A stretch of 64,000 nt of DNA from contig NC_079205.1 in the NCBI RefSeq assembly GCF_026745355.1, forward strand, positions 59,200,593-59,264,592, read 5' to 3'. Shown here one piece after another: positions 21,654 to 34,400 of this stretch. The notes under the pieces are model-generated. The model saw only the letters and a program-made list of their open reading frames with translations. It searched no databases and was not told the DNA's origin. Position 1 is the stretch's first letter. The number at the start of each line of letters is the position of its first letter. Origin of the DNA: Beta vulgaris subsp. vulgaris. Lineage: Eukaryota; Streptophyta; Magnoliopsida; Caryophyllales; Amaranthaceae. The translations under genes were made by a program, and so were the position numbers.

Positions 21654-22058
21654 GTGTTAAGGTGTTATGAAATGTTTATGACTAATAAATAGGCTAATTG
21701 CAATTATTATTAGAAAACTAACATTTTTGTGTTAAGGTGCTATGAAATGTTTATGATTTTTTTTTTTGAGGGGAAAGAGAAGTGCATTAATCAAAGGGAC
21801 AAGGTGTCCATAAGTACATAGGGTGTTACAACACTAGGACAATGACGCTCCCAACATTGCTCTACACCAAACGGCACTACTCTAGCGAGGTTATGGGCAA
21901 CAGAATTCCCATCCCTTCTAACATGAGAAAAAAATGTTTATGACTTATAAATAGGCTAATTGCAATTATTATTATAGAACTAACATTTTTGTGTTAAGGT
22001 GTTATGAAACGTTTATGACTTATAAATAGGCTAATTGCAATTATTATTGGAAAACTAA
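21654..22058. repeat. Three direct repeats of about 75 bp, one split by a LINE tail
   Basis: The unit starts GTGTTAAGGTGTTATGAAA and contains TAGGCTAATTGCAATTATTA. Copies begin at 21654, 21729 and 21991. The second copy is interrupted by the insertion at 21757-21931. Confidence 0.8.
21757..21931 (-). mobile_element. LINE 3' tail, 175 bp, with 12-bp target duplication
   Basis: It is flanked by AAATGTTTATGA at 21745-21756 and 21932-21943. It starts with poly(T), the tail of the minus-strand element. Read on the minus strand, it encodes the last residues of a LINE RNase H (SHVRRDGNSVAHNLARV) and a short 3' UTR. It is a severely 5'-truncated copy. Confidence 0.85.
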
Positions 22059-23114
22059 GTCTTATTCTTTTTTTTCATCCCTTCGACATCTTATCTCGGA
22101 TTTTTTAATTAAAGCCCTAATCTAATCCCTAATTTATATCATAATCTATATATTATATTACTTATCTTATATGCATAACTACATTTTTCTAAACTTGGTT
22201 ACATAAGCCTCGTTCTTTTGAACTGAGAGAAACTGAACTGAAAATATTCTTCCTTTTACTTCATGCATATTCCAACATGATAGGAGATCACACTTTGTAA
22301 AGAGGAGGAAATAGATAAAGATAAGATAAATAAAAAGTAAGACTTTTTTTATAATATATAGGATATATCAAGAACAGCTTTGACGTTTAATTCCGGCTTT
22401 GCACCTGGAACAAGAAAAGGAGCATATTTGCCAATATGCTATTGTTATACTCCTTATGTCTGTGATATCGTGCTTGTTTTCTTTTCAGATGGTATTCAAG
22501 ACATATATTTGACGTTTAATATCTTCAATTTCGTATTAATAAAAAATATAAAAAAGTTGATATTATGAAAATACACGCGAATCTAACTAAAATCCTGCAT
22601 GAGTATGTTTTTTTATATATACTAATGAAAATATTTGAGCAAAAATTTTAAAGTTTGATCTGAAGGAGAAAAAAACAAACACTATATTATAAAACGAAGG
22701 AAATATTTGTTTTTTAAAAAAAAGTTTATCATTTGTATAAGATCCGTAAATGTTTGCACATCCTAATAAGCATCACTAATCATCATACAGATGAATAAAG
22801 CAGCAAAATGCTAAATAGGCTGTCAAACTGCTGCTTTTTGAAATTCCCTCGCCAATTCAATATAATCATTAGCATACTTGGACCTTAATGTGTAATGATA
22901 GGGATCGTGAAATGAAATTGCGGATGAATACTGAAAATGACGCAAATAGATGAAGAAAAAGCCACGAGTGCCGGAAAGTTTTGGCCACGTATTTGACGGC
23001 TGACAATGACCAGTCATTGCTTCTCTCACAAACCACTTACAGCAGCCGTCAAGCTCAAGCCCGCGATAAAAGTATGGCTAAACATTTTTTTAAAGTGGTT
23101 AAATTTTCATCCCT
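22059..23114. other. AT-rich, decayed MITE, no gene
   Basis: The region 22449-22707 matches the core of the Stowaway-like elements at 24833 and 60433 (GTTGATATTATGAAAATACAC, TTTTAAAGTTTGA). Its tips are worn (TACTCCTTATGTCTGTG; AAACGAAGGAAATA). The rest shows nothing recognisable. Confidence 0.45.
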
Positions 23115-23461
23115 TTTTCACTTTATTTTTGCTTATTTCAGATCAGATCAGATCAGATCAGAAAAATAAGTTCGGATCAGATCATATCAGTTCAGATCAT
23201 GCTTATATTTAAAAATCATTATATCTTTCCTTACATATTAGTAAAAATTATAATAATTGAATATTAATAAAATACTATGTGAGACGAATCAAATAAGACC
23301 ATGACTATATTTTTTCTTATATATTGAGAAAAATCTAAAAGATAAGATTTTGTAATCAGATCAGATCAAATCAGTTCAAATCAAATCAGATCAGAAAAAA
23401 TAAGTACAAATCAGATCAGATAAGTTCAAATCAGAAAATTTTAGGTGAACTAAACAGAGCC
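23115..23461 (-). mobile_element. GATCTGA-repeat MITE, copy 2 (Tourist-like)
   Basis: The right tip is AGGTGAACTAAACAGAGCC followed by TTA. The left tip is worn. Tandem CAGAT/GATCA repeats flank a core (CATATTAGTAAAAATTATAA, GAGACGAATCAAATAAGACC) that is the reverse complement of the core of the element at 40711. So the two are the same family in opposite orientation. Confidence 0.75.
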
Positions 23462-23464
23462 TTA

Positions 23465-24832
23465 GTTGTGATATTTTTATAATCACATACTTCTAGATAA
23501 TTTTTGAAGAGAGAGATAGAGCAAGAAAATAAAGGGTTTTAGGTACTAGGACCGAGATAAAGATAAGTTTTTAACCAAAATGAAAGTGTTACAACTAGAT
23601 CGAAACTTTCTAAAATAGAAAGTATCACAATTAAATTGAGAAAAAAACTAATATGAACCCGGTGCACACTTACTTAGTGTTCACCTTATCCATCTCACGT
23701 GAGTTTTAATGATTACAAATTTCCGTTTTTGCCACTTTCAATCTTCCGCTCTTTTCTCTCTCCTGATAACTTCTCTCTCCTCTGATAACTTCACTCTGCT
23801 GATAGTGTATTTTTAAAATAATATAGTGTATCTTGAAATAACATAGTGTATTCTAAAATCATAGTGTTTTGCTGAGCATTTTGGCATGATAGTGTTACAT
23901 GTTATAGTGTATATTGACATGATATAGTGTATTTTGAAATGATATAGTGTATTTTGACATGATAGTGTTTTGCTGTATTTTTTAATATGATAGTGTTGCA
24001 TGATATAGTGTGTTTTAACATAAAATAGTGTATTTTGAAATCTTATAGTGCAGTTTATTTGTATATTACAAAAAATTATCATAATCGATCGTTATAGTGG
24101 CTGGCATGATAGTGTATTTTGACATGATACAGTGTATTTTAAAATGATATAGTATATATATGATTGTTCTAAATAACTGTTTTTGTTAAAATTTTAGGGC
24201 GAGAGAATCTTATTGAAGAGAGACAAAATCGCGCGGATTTTGGAAAGCGGGAGTGACTAGTTTGTAGTGGGGCACGTGCCTTGGCCTGATCCACACTATT
24301 TTTAATGTGAACTGGGTCTACACGAGACGGATTGCTAAATTGAAATGGAGGAAGTAAAAGGAATATTATGTGGGTCAAAATGGGTTGATTTCTTTTAACC
24401 TGACCCGAGCCACGTATATTAATAATAAGTTTATTTAGTTCATTCATCATAAAGCTGAGTGTATCATGTATATGATAAATTAAATATTTTTTTGTTTATT
24501 TTGAACTCTCATTTTTTTAGTACAATTTGCTAATTTGGATGACTTTAATTGAGTAATGAACAAAAAAAAATCTTAGATGTACCATGCTCACAGTTCACCC
24601 GGGTGTATGCTAAAAAAATTGATCAATTGTATATCTCCTATCGATCTTTATATGCATTTAAAAGTTTAAAGTGGGAGGAGAAAATAGTATTATTATAAAA
24701 AATATATTTTTTTTTCTTTGCTCAAATTAGAAATTAAATTTCTGAATAATATGTAGTTTGATGTAGTTATTTAATTATAAAAAGTCGTTGTAAACTTAAA
24801 ATAGCTTAGATAATAAAATATACTCCCTCCGT
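23465..24832. repeat. Intergenic with TATAGTGTATTTTGA repeat cluster
   Basis: Between about 23805 and 24160 a degenerate unit of 18-25 bases (TGATATAGTGTATTTTGAAA and variants such as CATGATAGTGTTTTGCTG) recurs about 15 times. A CT-rich stretch (TCTCTCTCCTGATAACTTC, twice) precedes it. The flanks contain possible transposon ends (GAACCCGGTGCACAC near 23654, CAGTTCACCCGGGTGTATGC near 24591) with only partial inverted match. No gene; the 89-codon minus frame is a by-product of the repeat. Confidence 0.6.
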
Positions 24833-25079
24833 CCCATAATATAGTGCTTGTTTCTTTTTTCACGGTCTCCAAAACGTAACTTTGACCTTTGATATCTTCA
24901 ATTCCTTATTAATAAAAAAATATAAAAAGTTGATATTATGAAACTACACATTGAGACGAATCTAACAAGATCCTACATGAATATGTTTTTTTATATATAC
25001 AAATGAGAATATTCGGTCAAAGATTTTAAAGTTTGACCACCAAAAATGAAATAGGCACTATATTATGGGACGGAGGGAG
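24833..25079. mobile_element. Stowaway-like MITE
   Basis: 247 bp with tips CTCCCTCCGTCCCATAATAT and ATTATGGGACGGAGGGAG and TA on both sides. It is the same family as 60433-60690 (core GATATTATGAAACTACAC). Confidence 0.9.
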
Positions 25080-26271
25080 TAGTTGATGAAAGTCTAGAAG
25101 GTTATAGCAAATATTTTGGATCTTATAAAGTTATATTAACGTATATCTATATATTCTGCATATCATAAAGATGGAAAATTACATATTCTGTGCACAGAAA
25201 GTTACTATAAAAAGATGTTAAGAGTAGTTAGGATTTGATTCCTACTAATTAATAAGTTGTTGCATATAATTGGATTAATTAAATGCCACTCAAGGAGTAG
25301 CACAATAGAAGGATAAAGGATTTCAAAATATGCAAGATTGATGGCAAATAATTAGCCAATTAACAGATAGAGGCTGATAGTTTATCTTCAGGCCTAAGAT
25401 AATAGGGACAGAGAATATTTTGCTTCGTCTAATGGCGATTTTATGCAGTAACCCACTACATTAATACATTAACAGCATCAAATTTACACGTATATATATC
25501 ATATATGTGACTTAATAACTAAGTAGGGTGCTAATCAGCTGATGTATGTTTGCTGACTTATTGTAGACTCTTCTGATTATGTAACGAGAACGTATTATTT
25601 TAAAATTCTAAGAACAAAAGTCCTTGTATGTGAATCTGTTCTTTTTTTAGGTAGGACGAAAATATCGTAAGTTAGGGGTAATTTGGATTTCTCACTTTGC
25701 GAAGGACAAAAATCAAACATATCATTTTAAATTAATATTTATAAAAGTATCTATTTTTTTTATCAAAATCAAAGTAGTGTTGTTTCGATGTTGAAACGGT
25801 GGCGGACCTCTGAGATGTTTGTCAAAGATTATGAGGCCTCCGAGATTGGAAGGTTGCAAGAGAACAAACGTAAACTACCTCGGGGGATGCGAGGAAACCA
25901 TACTCTATTCATACTCTAAAACAGCAAATTACAAGCATTTTCAAAGAAAACGTTTTAAATAGTAATACTTAAAGAATAACATACTCTATTCATTCCATGA
26001 AATATACTAAAAGATATCGACAAATCTTTATCTAGTTATATTAAAGGAAAACCATTATAAACTATGATGTTGCTAAATTCATTTTATTGTGTATTTTATA
26101 CGAGCAATGATATTCCCATACCGGGTATGAGCCAATACTATGACATTTATGTAATTTTTATGACAAAAGTAATATTGAAAAATTATAAATTTTTTGTTTT
26201 TCATATTTTTTGGGGGGCTTGTTAGTTGAAATCTTATATCATATCTTAACAATATCTTATCATATTAATTA
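25080..26271. other. AT-rich intergenic, no gene
   Basis: No gene or element ends found. A short GC-richer stretch at 25790-25910 (CGGTGGCGGACCTCTGAGATG) has no open frame of note. Confidence 0.4.
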
Positions 26272-26997
26272 GGGTGCGTTCTGTTCAACTTAAAAAATTA
26301 AGTTTCAGGTCCAATAAGTTCAGATAAGTTCAGATAAGTTCAGATAAGTTGCAATAAGGTCTAATAAGTGCAATAAGTTCCAATAAGGTCTAATAAGGTC
26401 CAATAAGTTCCAATCAGGTGCAATAAGTTCCAATCAGGTGCAATAAGTTCCAATCAGGTCTAATAAGGTTCAATAAGTTCCAATCAGGTCTAATAAGGTC
26501 CAATAAGGTCCAAATAGTCAATGTTTAATAAACATTTGTATTATTGTCCACTATTTTGTTATTCATAATTTCATATCACTATTAGCGGATTATGTTATTA
26601 TTAGAATTATAATTAAAGTACCACAATGATTATATAGTATTATACTTGTATTAGTGTCTATTATTTTATTATTTATTTGTATTATGTCTATTATTTTATT
26701 ATTTATTTGTATTATGTCTATTATTTTATTATTCATATTACTATTAGCTGATTATGTTATTATTAGAATTTTTTATTAAAGTACCACAATGTATAGTATT
26801 ATACTTGTATTATTGTCTATTATTTGATTATTCATATTGCTATTGAATAATATTATAATCATGGTCAAATAATTAAGGTTAACAATAATAATAATAATAA
26901 TTACATATAATAATATAATAATAATAATAATAATAATTACATAATAATAATTAAAGTTAACAATAATTATAATCATGGTCAAATAATTAAGGTTAAC

Positions 26998-27054
<57 letters not shown>

Positions 27055-27644
27055 TACTAATAATAATTAAGGTTAACAATAATAATAATGATTATTAATT
27101 TTTTGATTTTCTACTAGTGTTTTATAAAATTAAAACAACACTATTAGATATATTAGTGATGAAAGTTATGTATAGGCAAATATATAAATAGTAATTTTTT
27201 GTTAAATTAATTATCATAAGAGATAATTAATAATCATTATTTTTAAAGGACGAATTATAATAATTATTATTCCATAAAAAATTTTGAGGGTAGTATTTAC
27301 GTTAGTGGTAATATTTATGTTATTCATGGTCAATGTTTTTGTCTAATAAGGTCAAATAAGTTTCAATCAGGTTCAATAAGGTCTAATAAGTTTCAATCAG
27401 GTCCAATAAGGTCTAATAAGTTTCAATCAGGGTCAATAAGTTCCAATAAGGTCCAATAAGGTCAACAGGTTCAATCAGGTCCAATAAGTTCCAATCAGGT
27501 TCAATCAGGTCCAATAAGTTGAATCAGGTGCAATCAGGTCCAATCAGGTTTAATAAGTTCCAATAAGTTCAGTTCAGGTTCAATAAGTTCAGTTCAGATA
27601 AGTTCCAATAAGTTCAGGTCCAATAAGTTGAATAGAACGCACCC
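26272..27644. mobile_element. PIF/Harbinger-like element C, intact ends, TTA duplication
   Basis: The tips GGGTGCGTTCTGTTCAACTT and AAGTTGAATAGAACGCACCC are inverted with one mismatch. TTA stands on both sides (26269-26271 and 27645-27647), as in PIF/Harbinger/Tourist elements. Inside the tips are two arms of about 250-300 bp made of short units (GGTCCAATAAGTTCCAATCAGG and variants). They run in the same direction in both arms. The core has about three roughly 105-bp AT-rich repeats and a TAA microsatellite. There is no transposase, so it is non-autonomous. It is the reference copy for elements A and B. Confidence 0.8.
26880..27080. repeat. TAA/ATT microsatellite in element C
   Basis: Runs of AAT, the longest about 50 bp near 26996-27054, are interspersed with copies of AAGGTTAACAATAATAATAA. 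Confidence 0.9.
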
Positions 27645-27647
27645 TTA

Positions 27648-30600
27648 GCCATTAAATTATATCTGGACTACATCTAATCATATCAAGTAAATAGTATGGG
27701 AAAAGTTTCCCCATACCGAATATGGGAATATACTTTCTCTATTTTACACCCTTTCTTTGACTAACACATGTTCAATAGTATCAATGATCAAATTTTTGTA
27801 TAGGTAAAAACATAACATTCCTGAATATTATGATATGAAATGAAAGTATTGGATAATATTATATGTAAAGAGATAATATTATATTGTAAAGGGTAGAATG
27901 GTACTCTCATAGTCAGGGATCTGTATTATAAACACTATATATATATTAAATGTCAGGTTAACCTACAACAGATTAACACAATTATTTTCCCACACTTGTA
28001 CAGAAAGCAAAATACGTCAAACAAAGTAATCCGGAAGTCCGGAGTAGTAGTTACATCACTATCTAGCATCTATAGCGGGGTACTTCCTGTGCCAGCGAAC
28101 TTCACCTCCTTTTTTTTGTTTTGATTTGACACGCAGCGAATTTCACTTGATTTAGCACCACCACAAAATGTGTAGGGATAGTAGAAAGCAACATTTTCTT
28201 CTGAAATCTGGATGAAGTTTTTGTGCGTGGTTAGCATTTCATTTTTAGTTTTCACGCCCTGTGCAATCATGTGCTTGTAATTTGCATAAAGTGGTAGTCA
28301 ACCAAGAGAAAGCACTCACATATGAGGAATATTTCAAAGTGGGATTCAAACCTGGTAGGACGGCTAACATTGACTACTTGAGGAATATGTATGGTACATT
28401 GATGAATTAAGTCTTCCTATGCTATTGTACCAATTATAGTAATTATTCTCTTTGTTACTTTTTATTCTTCCTATTTCAAATACTGACTTTACTAAGAAGC
28501 ACTTTGAAGAAATCTTGATAAATGTGTGATATTTTATGTATATTTTTTACTTCTGGATAATGTAATAGGAGATTAATCATACTCCATAACTAAAAGGTAA
28601 AAACACATTCGAACATAAATAGTCGAATGTTAACAAGTAATATTAAGTTTTAACAATCCTATAAAAAATTAAGTTTTAACAGATTTAACATTCAATAATA
28701 ACAGAAAATATAATTTTTTTAAACTTACATAAGTATTAAATTACTCAAAAAATGCGACACAAAGAATATAAAAAACAGCAAAACAAATTCGAAAAATATA
28801 TAATTCAACATAAAAAATACCAAAAACAACAGAATAAATGATAAAGAAAAGATTATGTATGAGTCCGCTTATAGAACAAAAAGTGGTTCCACAAAAAGAA
28901 AATTTTCAAAATAAAAAATATTAGAGTATGAAAAACTTTCTGGAAATAAACGAGTTAAAAAGAGAAACAAAAACGAAAAAGAAATGTAGGAAGTATTAGT
29001 ATAAAATGTCATTTTTGTTATTATTTGATAGTAAAAGACAAAGCTTTCACTTTATAATCTAAATTAACTTCTTGTTTTTACTATATTGTATATTAATTTT
29101 AGGATATAACCTACTCTAGATGTTTATTATAATTTGTTTAGTTGGTAACATACAGTCACAACTATATGTTAACTAGAGGTTCGAATCTTATATGTTGATC
29201 TATATATTCATAAAATGGAATAAGTGATGATGTGGTGTGGCATAAAGTGATGCTTCTAGAAATATGTCTTTGATTTTTCTTAAGACGGTGGGTGGGTAGG
29301 ACTAATAGGTGTTACTGTTAACCATGCACACCAATTACTTTTGAAAATGCAATCACTAATTATTGTTACAACCAAAACAAAAGTAAGTTTTTTTAATTAA
29401 ATTACTTAAATGTGCAAGCTATGTATGATAGTTCTATGAGCGCAGCTAATAAACACATAGGGATGGGGTGTGTGAGGTTATAATGGGCCTCTAAATGAGG
29501 AGCATGTACGAGGACAATTCATAGTATTTCTTCTTACATTTTTTTTCAAAAAGCTAAGAATACATACAATAACTACTTCATATACAACAATAATGTTACT
29601 AATATATATATAAAAAAGTAGCGATTAAGGCACCAAATATTTGAGATCGTGTACAATCATCTACATCGCGCATGTCTAGCATAACACCTGATTTCATAAT
29701 ACAAATTTTAGAATGAGATGCATACACAACAAGTTATTCTAAGAAGGGGTTTAACTTTTAAAGGCTAATAAAAACACTTATATGTGTGCGTGAGTCATGA
29801 CTCGTCCCTCATGTAAGGTAAAAAGTGAGTCTAAAAGTAATCCATTTTGACTTAGAAAGTGACCCTTTCAAACTAAATTATAGAAAATCTATCATACATC
29901 TTATGCATGCAAGATTTTCATTAATTCATTCATATATGTTAATAGTCTAACAACTTGTATTTGACGTACCAACTTTTTGTAAAGTAAATATAGTTAATCA
30001 CACTGATCTATACATAAATGCATTATGGAACTGTTACTTGGAAGAACTTCTGATATGAAGTATTTTATAATTCAAGTAGTATAATATCACTCGTGTGGAA
30101 GATCTGATAGTAGATAAAGTAGGATAGGATAGTCACTAAATTAGTATATATGAAGATCTCCGACGTGCAAACACTTTCCAAGTAGGATACTCTATATTCA
30201 TGTTCACACTTGAGTATGAATGAGTGTGTGATTTGGGGTCACAAAGAAAAGAAAATGATAAAAAAAAGTCGGCAGCACTTATAGATTACTAAAGAAGATG
30301 AGATATAGATAGGCGCATTAGTATTGACGAAAATGACATGCTTACACGAGACGAGAGTAAAAGAAGAAAGTTGGAGTTTGAATTTGACACTTTGAAAGAT
30401 CAATTTCCACATCTTCCAATCATTTATGTGATGCCATCAACGTCTCTTTACAGATGATGGAATATGAAGGGAACCTTTTTTTTTGGGTATTTTCAAGAAA
30501 TAGTAGTAAGTTTGATTGGTCACTTTCTCTTTCTAAAACAGGTACAAAGTTGCACTCCTCATCGCTTGTCATTTTCATTTGTTAGTTCTAGTGGAAATAT

Positions 30601-30801
30601 GACTTAAATTGGCCCCCATCATATCTTCACTCTTTAGTTTCTCCCCTAAAAGCAACAACCATTCTTCCCCCCCAAAACCACACCCTCCCCCCAAAAAAAA
30701 ACTTTCACTTAGATTGTACTATTTCTTCAATTTCTTGTTACCTACCATTATTAAATTTTTTCACTATTCATCTATTAACTTTATGATTTTTTATAAGATA
30801 T
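27648..30801. other. Long AT-rich intergenic stretch
   Basis: No supported gene. Two weak items occur. At about 28270-28410 a plus-strand run of about 40 codons ending in TAA (ALTYEEYFKVGFKPG...NMYGTLMN) looks more protein-like than its surroundings but I do not recognise it. At about 29119-29200 A-box-like (TTTAGTTGGTAACATA) and B-box-like (GAGGTTCGAATCT) motifs suggest a tRNA-derived SINE remnant. The rest is AT-rich and C/T-rich sequence. Confidence 0.35.
29119..29200 (+). repeat. Possible tRNA-derived SINE remnant
   Basis: A-box-like TTTAGTTGGTAACATACAG and B-box-like AGAGGTTCGAATCT are spaced as in plant SINEs. I saw no target duplication, so this is tentative. Confidence 0.35.
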
Positions 30802-31439
30802 TGTTATGATCAATTTTCTATACAAGTTTAGACCAAGATAGCGACTGTCAGTTCGTCTCGACAGTATGATTATGCAGCTTGTCTAGACTAAGTCTATAAC
30901 TAGTGGCCTAGAATTATGGACGGCTAAGTCAACTAGGAGGCACGTGCAAATGGGAGCAGAATAAAATTCAAACGAAGTCTAAAAGCTGTTGGGATTTTCC
31001 CATGAATCTTAACTTTATTGGCGAAAAAACCCTAACATGCAGCCAAGAGTATAAAAGGAAGTCTAACCTAAGGGCGTGCTCAGGACTATATGACATTTTT
31101 TCTACACTAAGTCATTGAGAGAACACTTACAAGCACACATTGTTTTCTACTTCAAGTGAATTGTACTAGCATTATTCAATTTGATTCATTTACAATTGTT
31201 AGTGATAGATTTGTATTGATTATCATATTTTATTGACGATTGTTGCATTAGTGAATTGGTGGATTCATAGACAGGCCACACGTGGTTTTTTACCCATCTT
31301 CATTGGGATTTTTCCGCGTCAATATTTACTGGCGTTCTTTCCCTGTTTTCTCCTTCGTCCATCTCACTAGTTCTTCACATAATCTAGTTGTCGTCGTCCC
31401 CCGATCGACATTACCTTAGGGCAAATTTTCACCTAAACA
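30802..31439 (+). mobile_element. Solo LTR, about 638 bp
   Basis: It starts TGTTATGATC and ends CACCTAAACA. The flanking five bases are GATAT and GATAA, a near-match for a target duplication. It contains a TATA box (TATAAAAGG near 31050) and, toward the end, GGGATTTTTCCGCGTCAATATT, a motif type common before the end of Ty1/copia LTRs. No internal region follows. The copia call is inference. Confidence 0.55.
31049..31058 (+). promoter_or_regulatory. TATA box inside the solo LTR
   Basis: GTATAAAAGG lies in the middle of the 638-bp LTR, where the U3 promoter would be. It could fire into the right flank. Confidence 0.5.
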
Positions 31440-34400
31440 GATAAGCTTCACCATATTAAGCTTTTTCTGGAAAAAAAAGAGCCAAATATGTTCAGTCATA
31501 TAATTACACGATTACAATTTAAGGCATCTTCATCAAATTTCTAACAATCATCAAGGTCAGAAGATCATCTTGTTACATGCACTATAACCAGAGGGGGGGG
31601 GGGGAACTATGCAGGGTTTCGGGTAGCACGTGCTCGACTAATTTATTTTTTTAAAAAATAGTACCTTTGGGGGAAATGAACAAAAATAAAAGAGAAAGCT
31701 ACAAGGTGGATATGTGTTACGTCAACTACAAGAGCAAACATAATAGAATAGTGAAAAAGACAACAAGAAGAGTGAAATAACAGAAAAGTGAATAACGTGG
31801 GGAGAAGAAGAGTTAAATTTACGAAAAAATGAAAAAGGTGGAGAGAAAATAAATAAAAGTGAGAGAGATATGTTATATAGTGGGCCAACCTATCATTGAA
31901 GAAAAAAGGATCAAATATCTTGATTAATTAAAAAATTACCCCTAAATAACAAAAAAGTTCAAATTGAAAAAGTAGGACGCATAACTATATAATGCATCAA
32001 CTAAATTGTAAGGGAATAGCAATCTCACTTCTCACATGATTTGTTCTTCAGTTTTTAGTCTGTGGATCACACGAACTAAAAAGTTTTTAGTCATTAACAA
32101 AAGCATTAGTATCTGGTACCTTGTTAAAGATTTCCTTTCCATTTCCATTGAATGTTGACGTGTCTGTCATCATCCATCTTATCTAATTCAGTAATTCTAC
32201 CAGTCTATATTATTAGTTAGCTATTAACAAATAATAACAAGTTTGACAAATCTAACACCTTCACAGAGTGCCTATTATCTTAAATCTATACAAATATATT
32301 GAAAGACGTGCATAAACAAGAAACTTTGACATGTGGCGCTCTCCCTAGTAAGTTTTAGTTCATGTAATCCATGTACAATAAAAAATTTAGAAATTGCATA
32401 GTATAGGGTTTGATCTCGAGACCTCAAGTCTTAATCAGTAGGCTAAGTTGTATTTAGTGTTATTATCATAAAGTATTATATTAATAAATGAAATTTTTTC
32501 TTACCTGAGGTATAGCCTGGACCTAATAACTAGTTAAAGATTAAACTGTGTATTAATACGTATTATTACTAAAAGCCTCCTACTATATATAACCAACAAT
32601 GTGTATACGAGAGCCGAGTAGTACATAGTTCAAATATGAAACAGAAGTGTTTGATGCAATATAATTGGAAATTGATGCAAGTATATAAAGATGATAAATT
32701 TGAAAAGATCTTTGCATGCGTAATAGAGATTTAGAGAATAAAGATGAAAAAAAAAGTTTATCAAGTCACTAAAAGGTGGCACCCAAAAAGATCCCGCAAT
32801 CATTTCATTATTAAGTAAGTATTACAATTAGATTAAGATGAAGGGACAAATAAAAATAGAGTTGCATCTTAATTCTTATATATTTATTAAAGTAGTATTG
32901 GGCATTCGGGCAAATGCTCATACTCTTCGTGAAAAAGATGTAGATTTTTGAAATTTTTACATATCCTATTTAATCGTATTTTATTGTATTTTTTTTATAA
33001 CTGTCATTTTCTTTATAGAATATAAAATCAAGGATATCAATGATCAGGTTTTTCAATGTCAAAAATTATGGAAAAACGATATAATTATTTTGGTATTTCA
33101 TTTTATTTCTTTTATTAATTGGTTTTCAATAAAAAAAATATACTTATAATTTAATGAGTGAAAATTCCGATTTTTTTTAGTTTGATTGGTTAAATATATA
33201 ATAATAAAAAAAACTTATATAACGATTCATTTTGGACTCATGAAGTAACCTGACAATATATGAGAAAAAAATATCAGGACGATTAAGACATGAAGGTAAA
33301 AATTATTTGGAGTTCTGCTTCTTTATTTTTCTTTTTCTTTTTCTGTAAGCTCCATGTCACCAAAATGGACAACAATATCTTAAATTTAATTTGACTCTTT
33401 ATTGATGGAAGAAGAAGAAACATGTTAATGACTATTTCATTTGGTAGATAGAATGAACTCTAGCCTAGTTTGGTCGGGTCTTTTTTTTATTTCATCTATT
33501 TGTGTGGATCTTTTCTTCATTTCATACGGTTTATAGATCTAATAGGTGTAAAAATTTTAAATATTTTTTCTTGCATTATTTTTAATGGTTGTAATTGCAT
33601 TTGGTGTAGGTTGTTTGAGTTTAATGTAATTTTTTATGATTTGGTTTGGAATATAATGGTTGCATTTGGTGTAGGTTGTTTGAGTTTGATGTAGGTTTTT
33701 TAAGTGATTGATTAAGTATCAGTTTTATAAATTAAGGGTGAGATAGTGATAAACTCACAATATTGGTTGCACAAAGTCTAACATTTAAGTCCAATAATTA
33801 GAAAGACAAAAAAGAAAATGGAAACCAATTCTATCTATAGGCAAAAATGTTCAAATTTGTTGCACACCAAACTGTTTGATTTTGATTTTGATTTTGATTT
33901 TTAGAAAAAACAGAGATTAAAATATAGAGAGGAGAGAGTAAGCGCAAAAGAGGTGACCCAAAGGATAGAAGAGAAAAAAAAAATTGAGAAAGAAGATTAT
34001 AATTCATGTGCATAACTGCAATTCCTAAAATTAAAACATCTCGTAAAAATGAAATTTCCCATATTCTATCTTTTATGTTTATTGTTTGAATTTTTGTAGA
34101 TTATTTTAATACATTATTACTTTAATTTCTCATGGTTTATAGAAAAGTTGGAGTTCAGAACACAACTCTAGATGTAATTGCAATAGGTTAGTTTAATATA
34201 TTAATGTACAAAATATATGTTCTCATACATCATTTTTTTAAAAGAAAAACTTCTTATGCATCTTCTAATTCTAACATGAATGAGATTTGTAGAAAAGTTG
34301 GAGTTGAAAACAAATCACTAATTCTTATTGGGTAGCATCAGTAGGTTACTTTAATACAGTAGTATAGTAAATATTTCTTCTTATACATTACTCTAATACA

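Noticed and set aside
23813..24082. An 89-codon minus-strand frame
   Set aside because: It is a by-product of the TATAGTGTATTT repeat cluster, with repeated YTISRYT-like blocks and no gene features.
24288..24320. Possible terminal motif pair of a larger transposon around the TATAGTGTATTT repeats
   Set aside because: Left and right candidate ends share only short words (GTTCACC, CCCGG), and no duplication could be found.
26776..26982. A 68-codon Ile/Tyr/Asn-rich membrane-like peptide
   Set aside because: It is the translation of TAA/ATT microsatellite sequence.
30609..30809. A Pro/Ser-rich 66-codon frame
   Set aside because: It is CT-rich low-complexity sequence next to a solo LTR, without a domain or a supported start.
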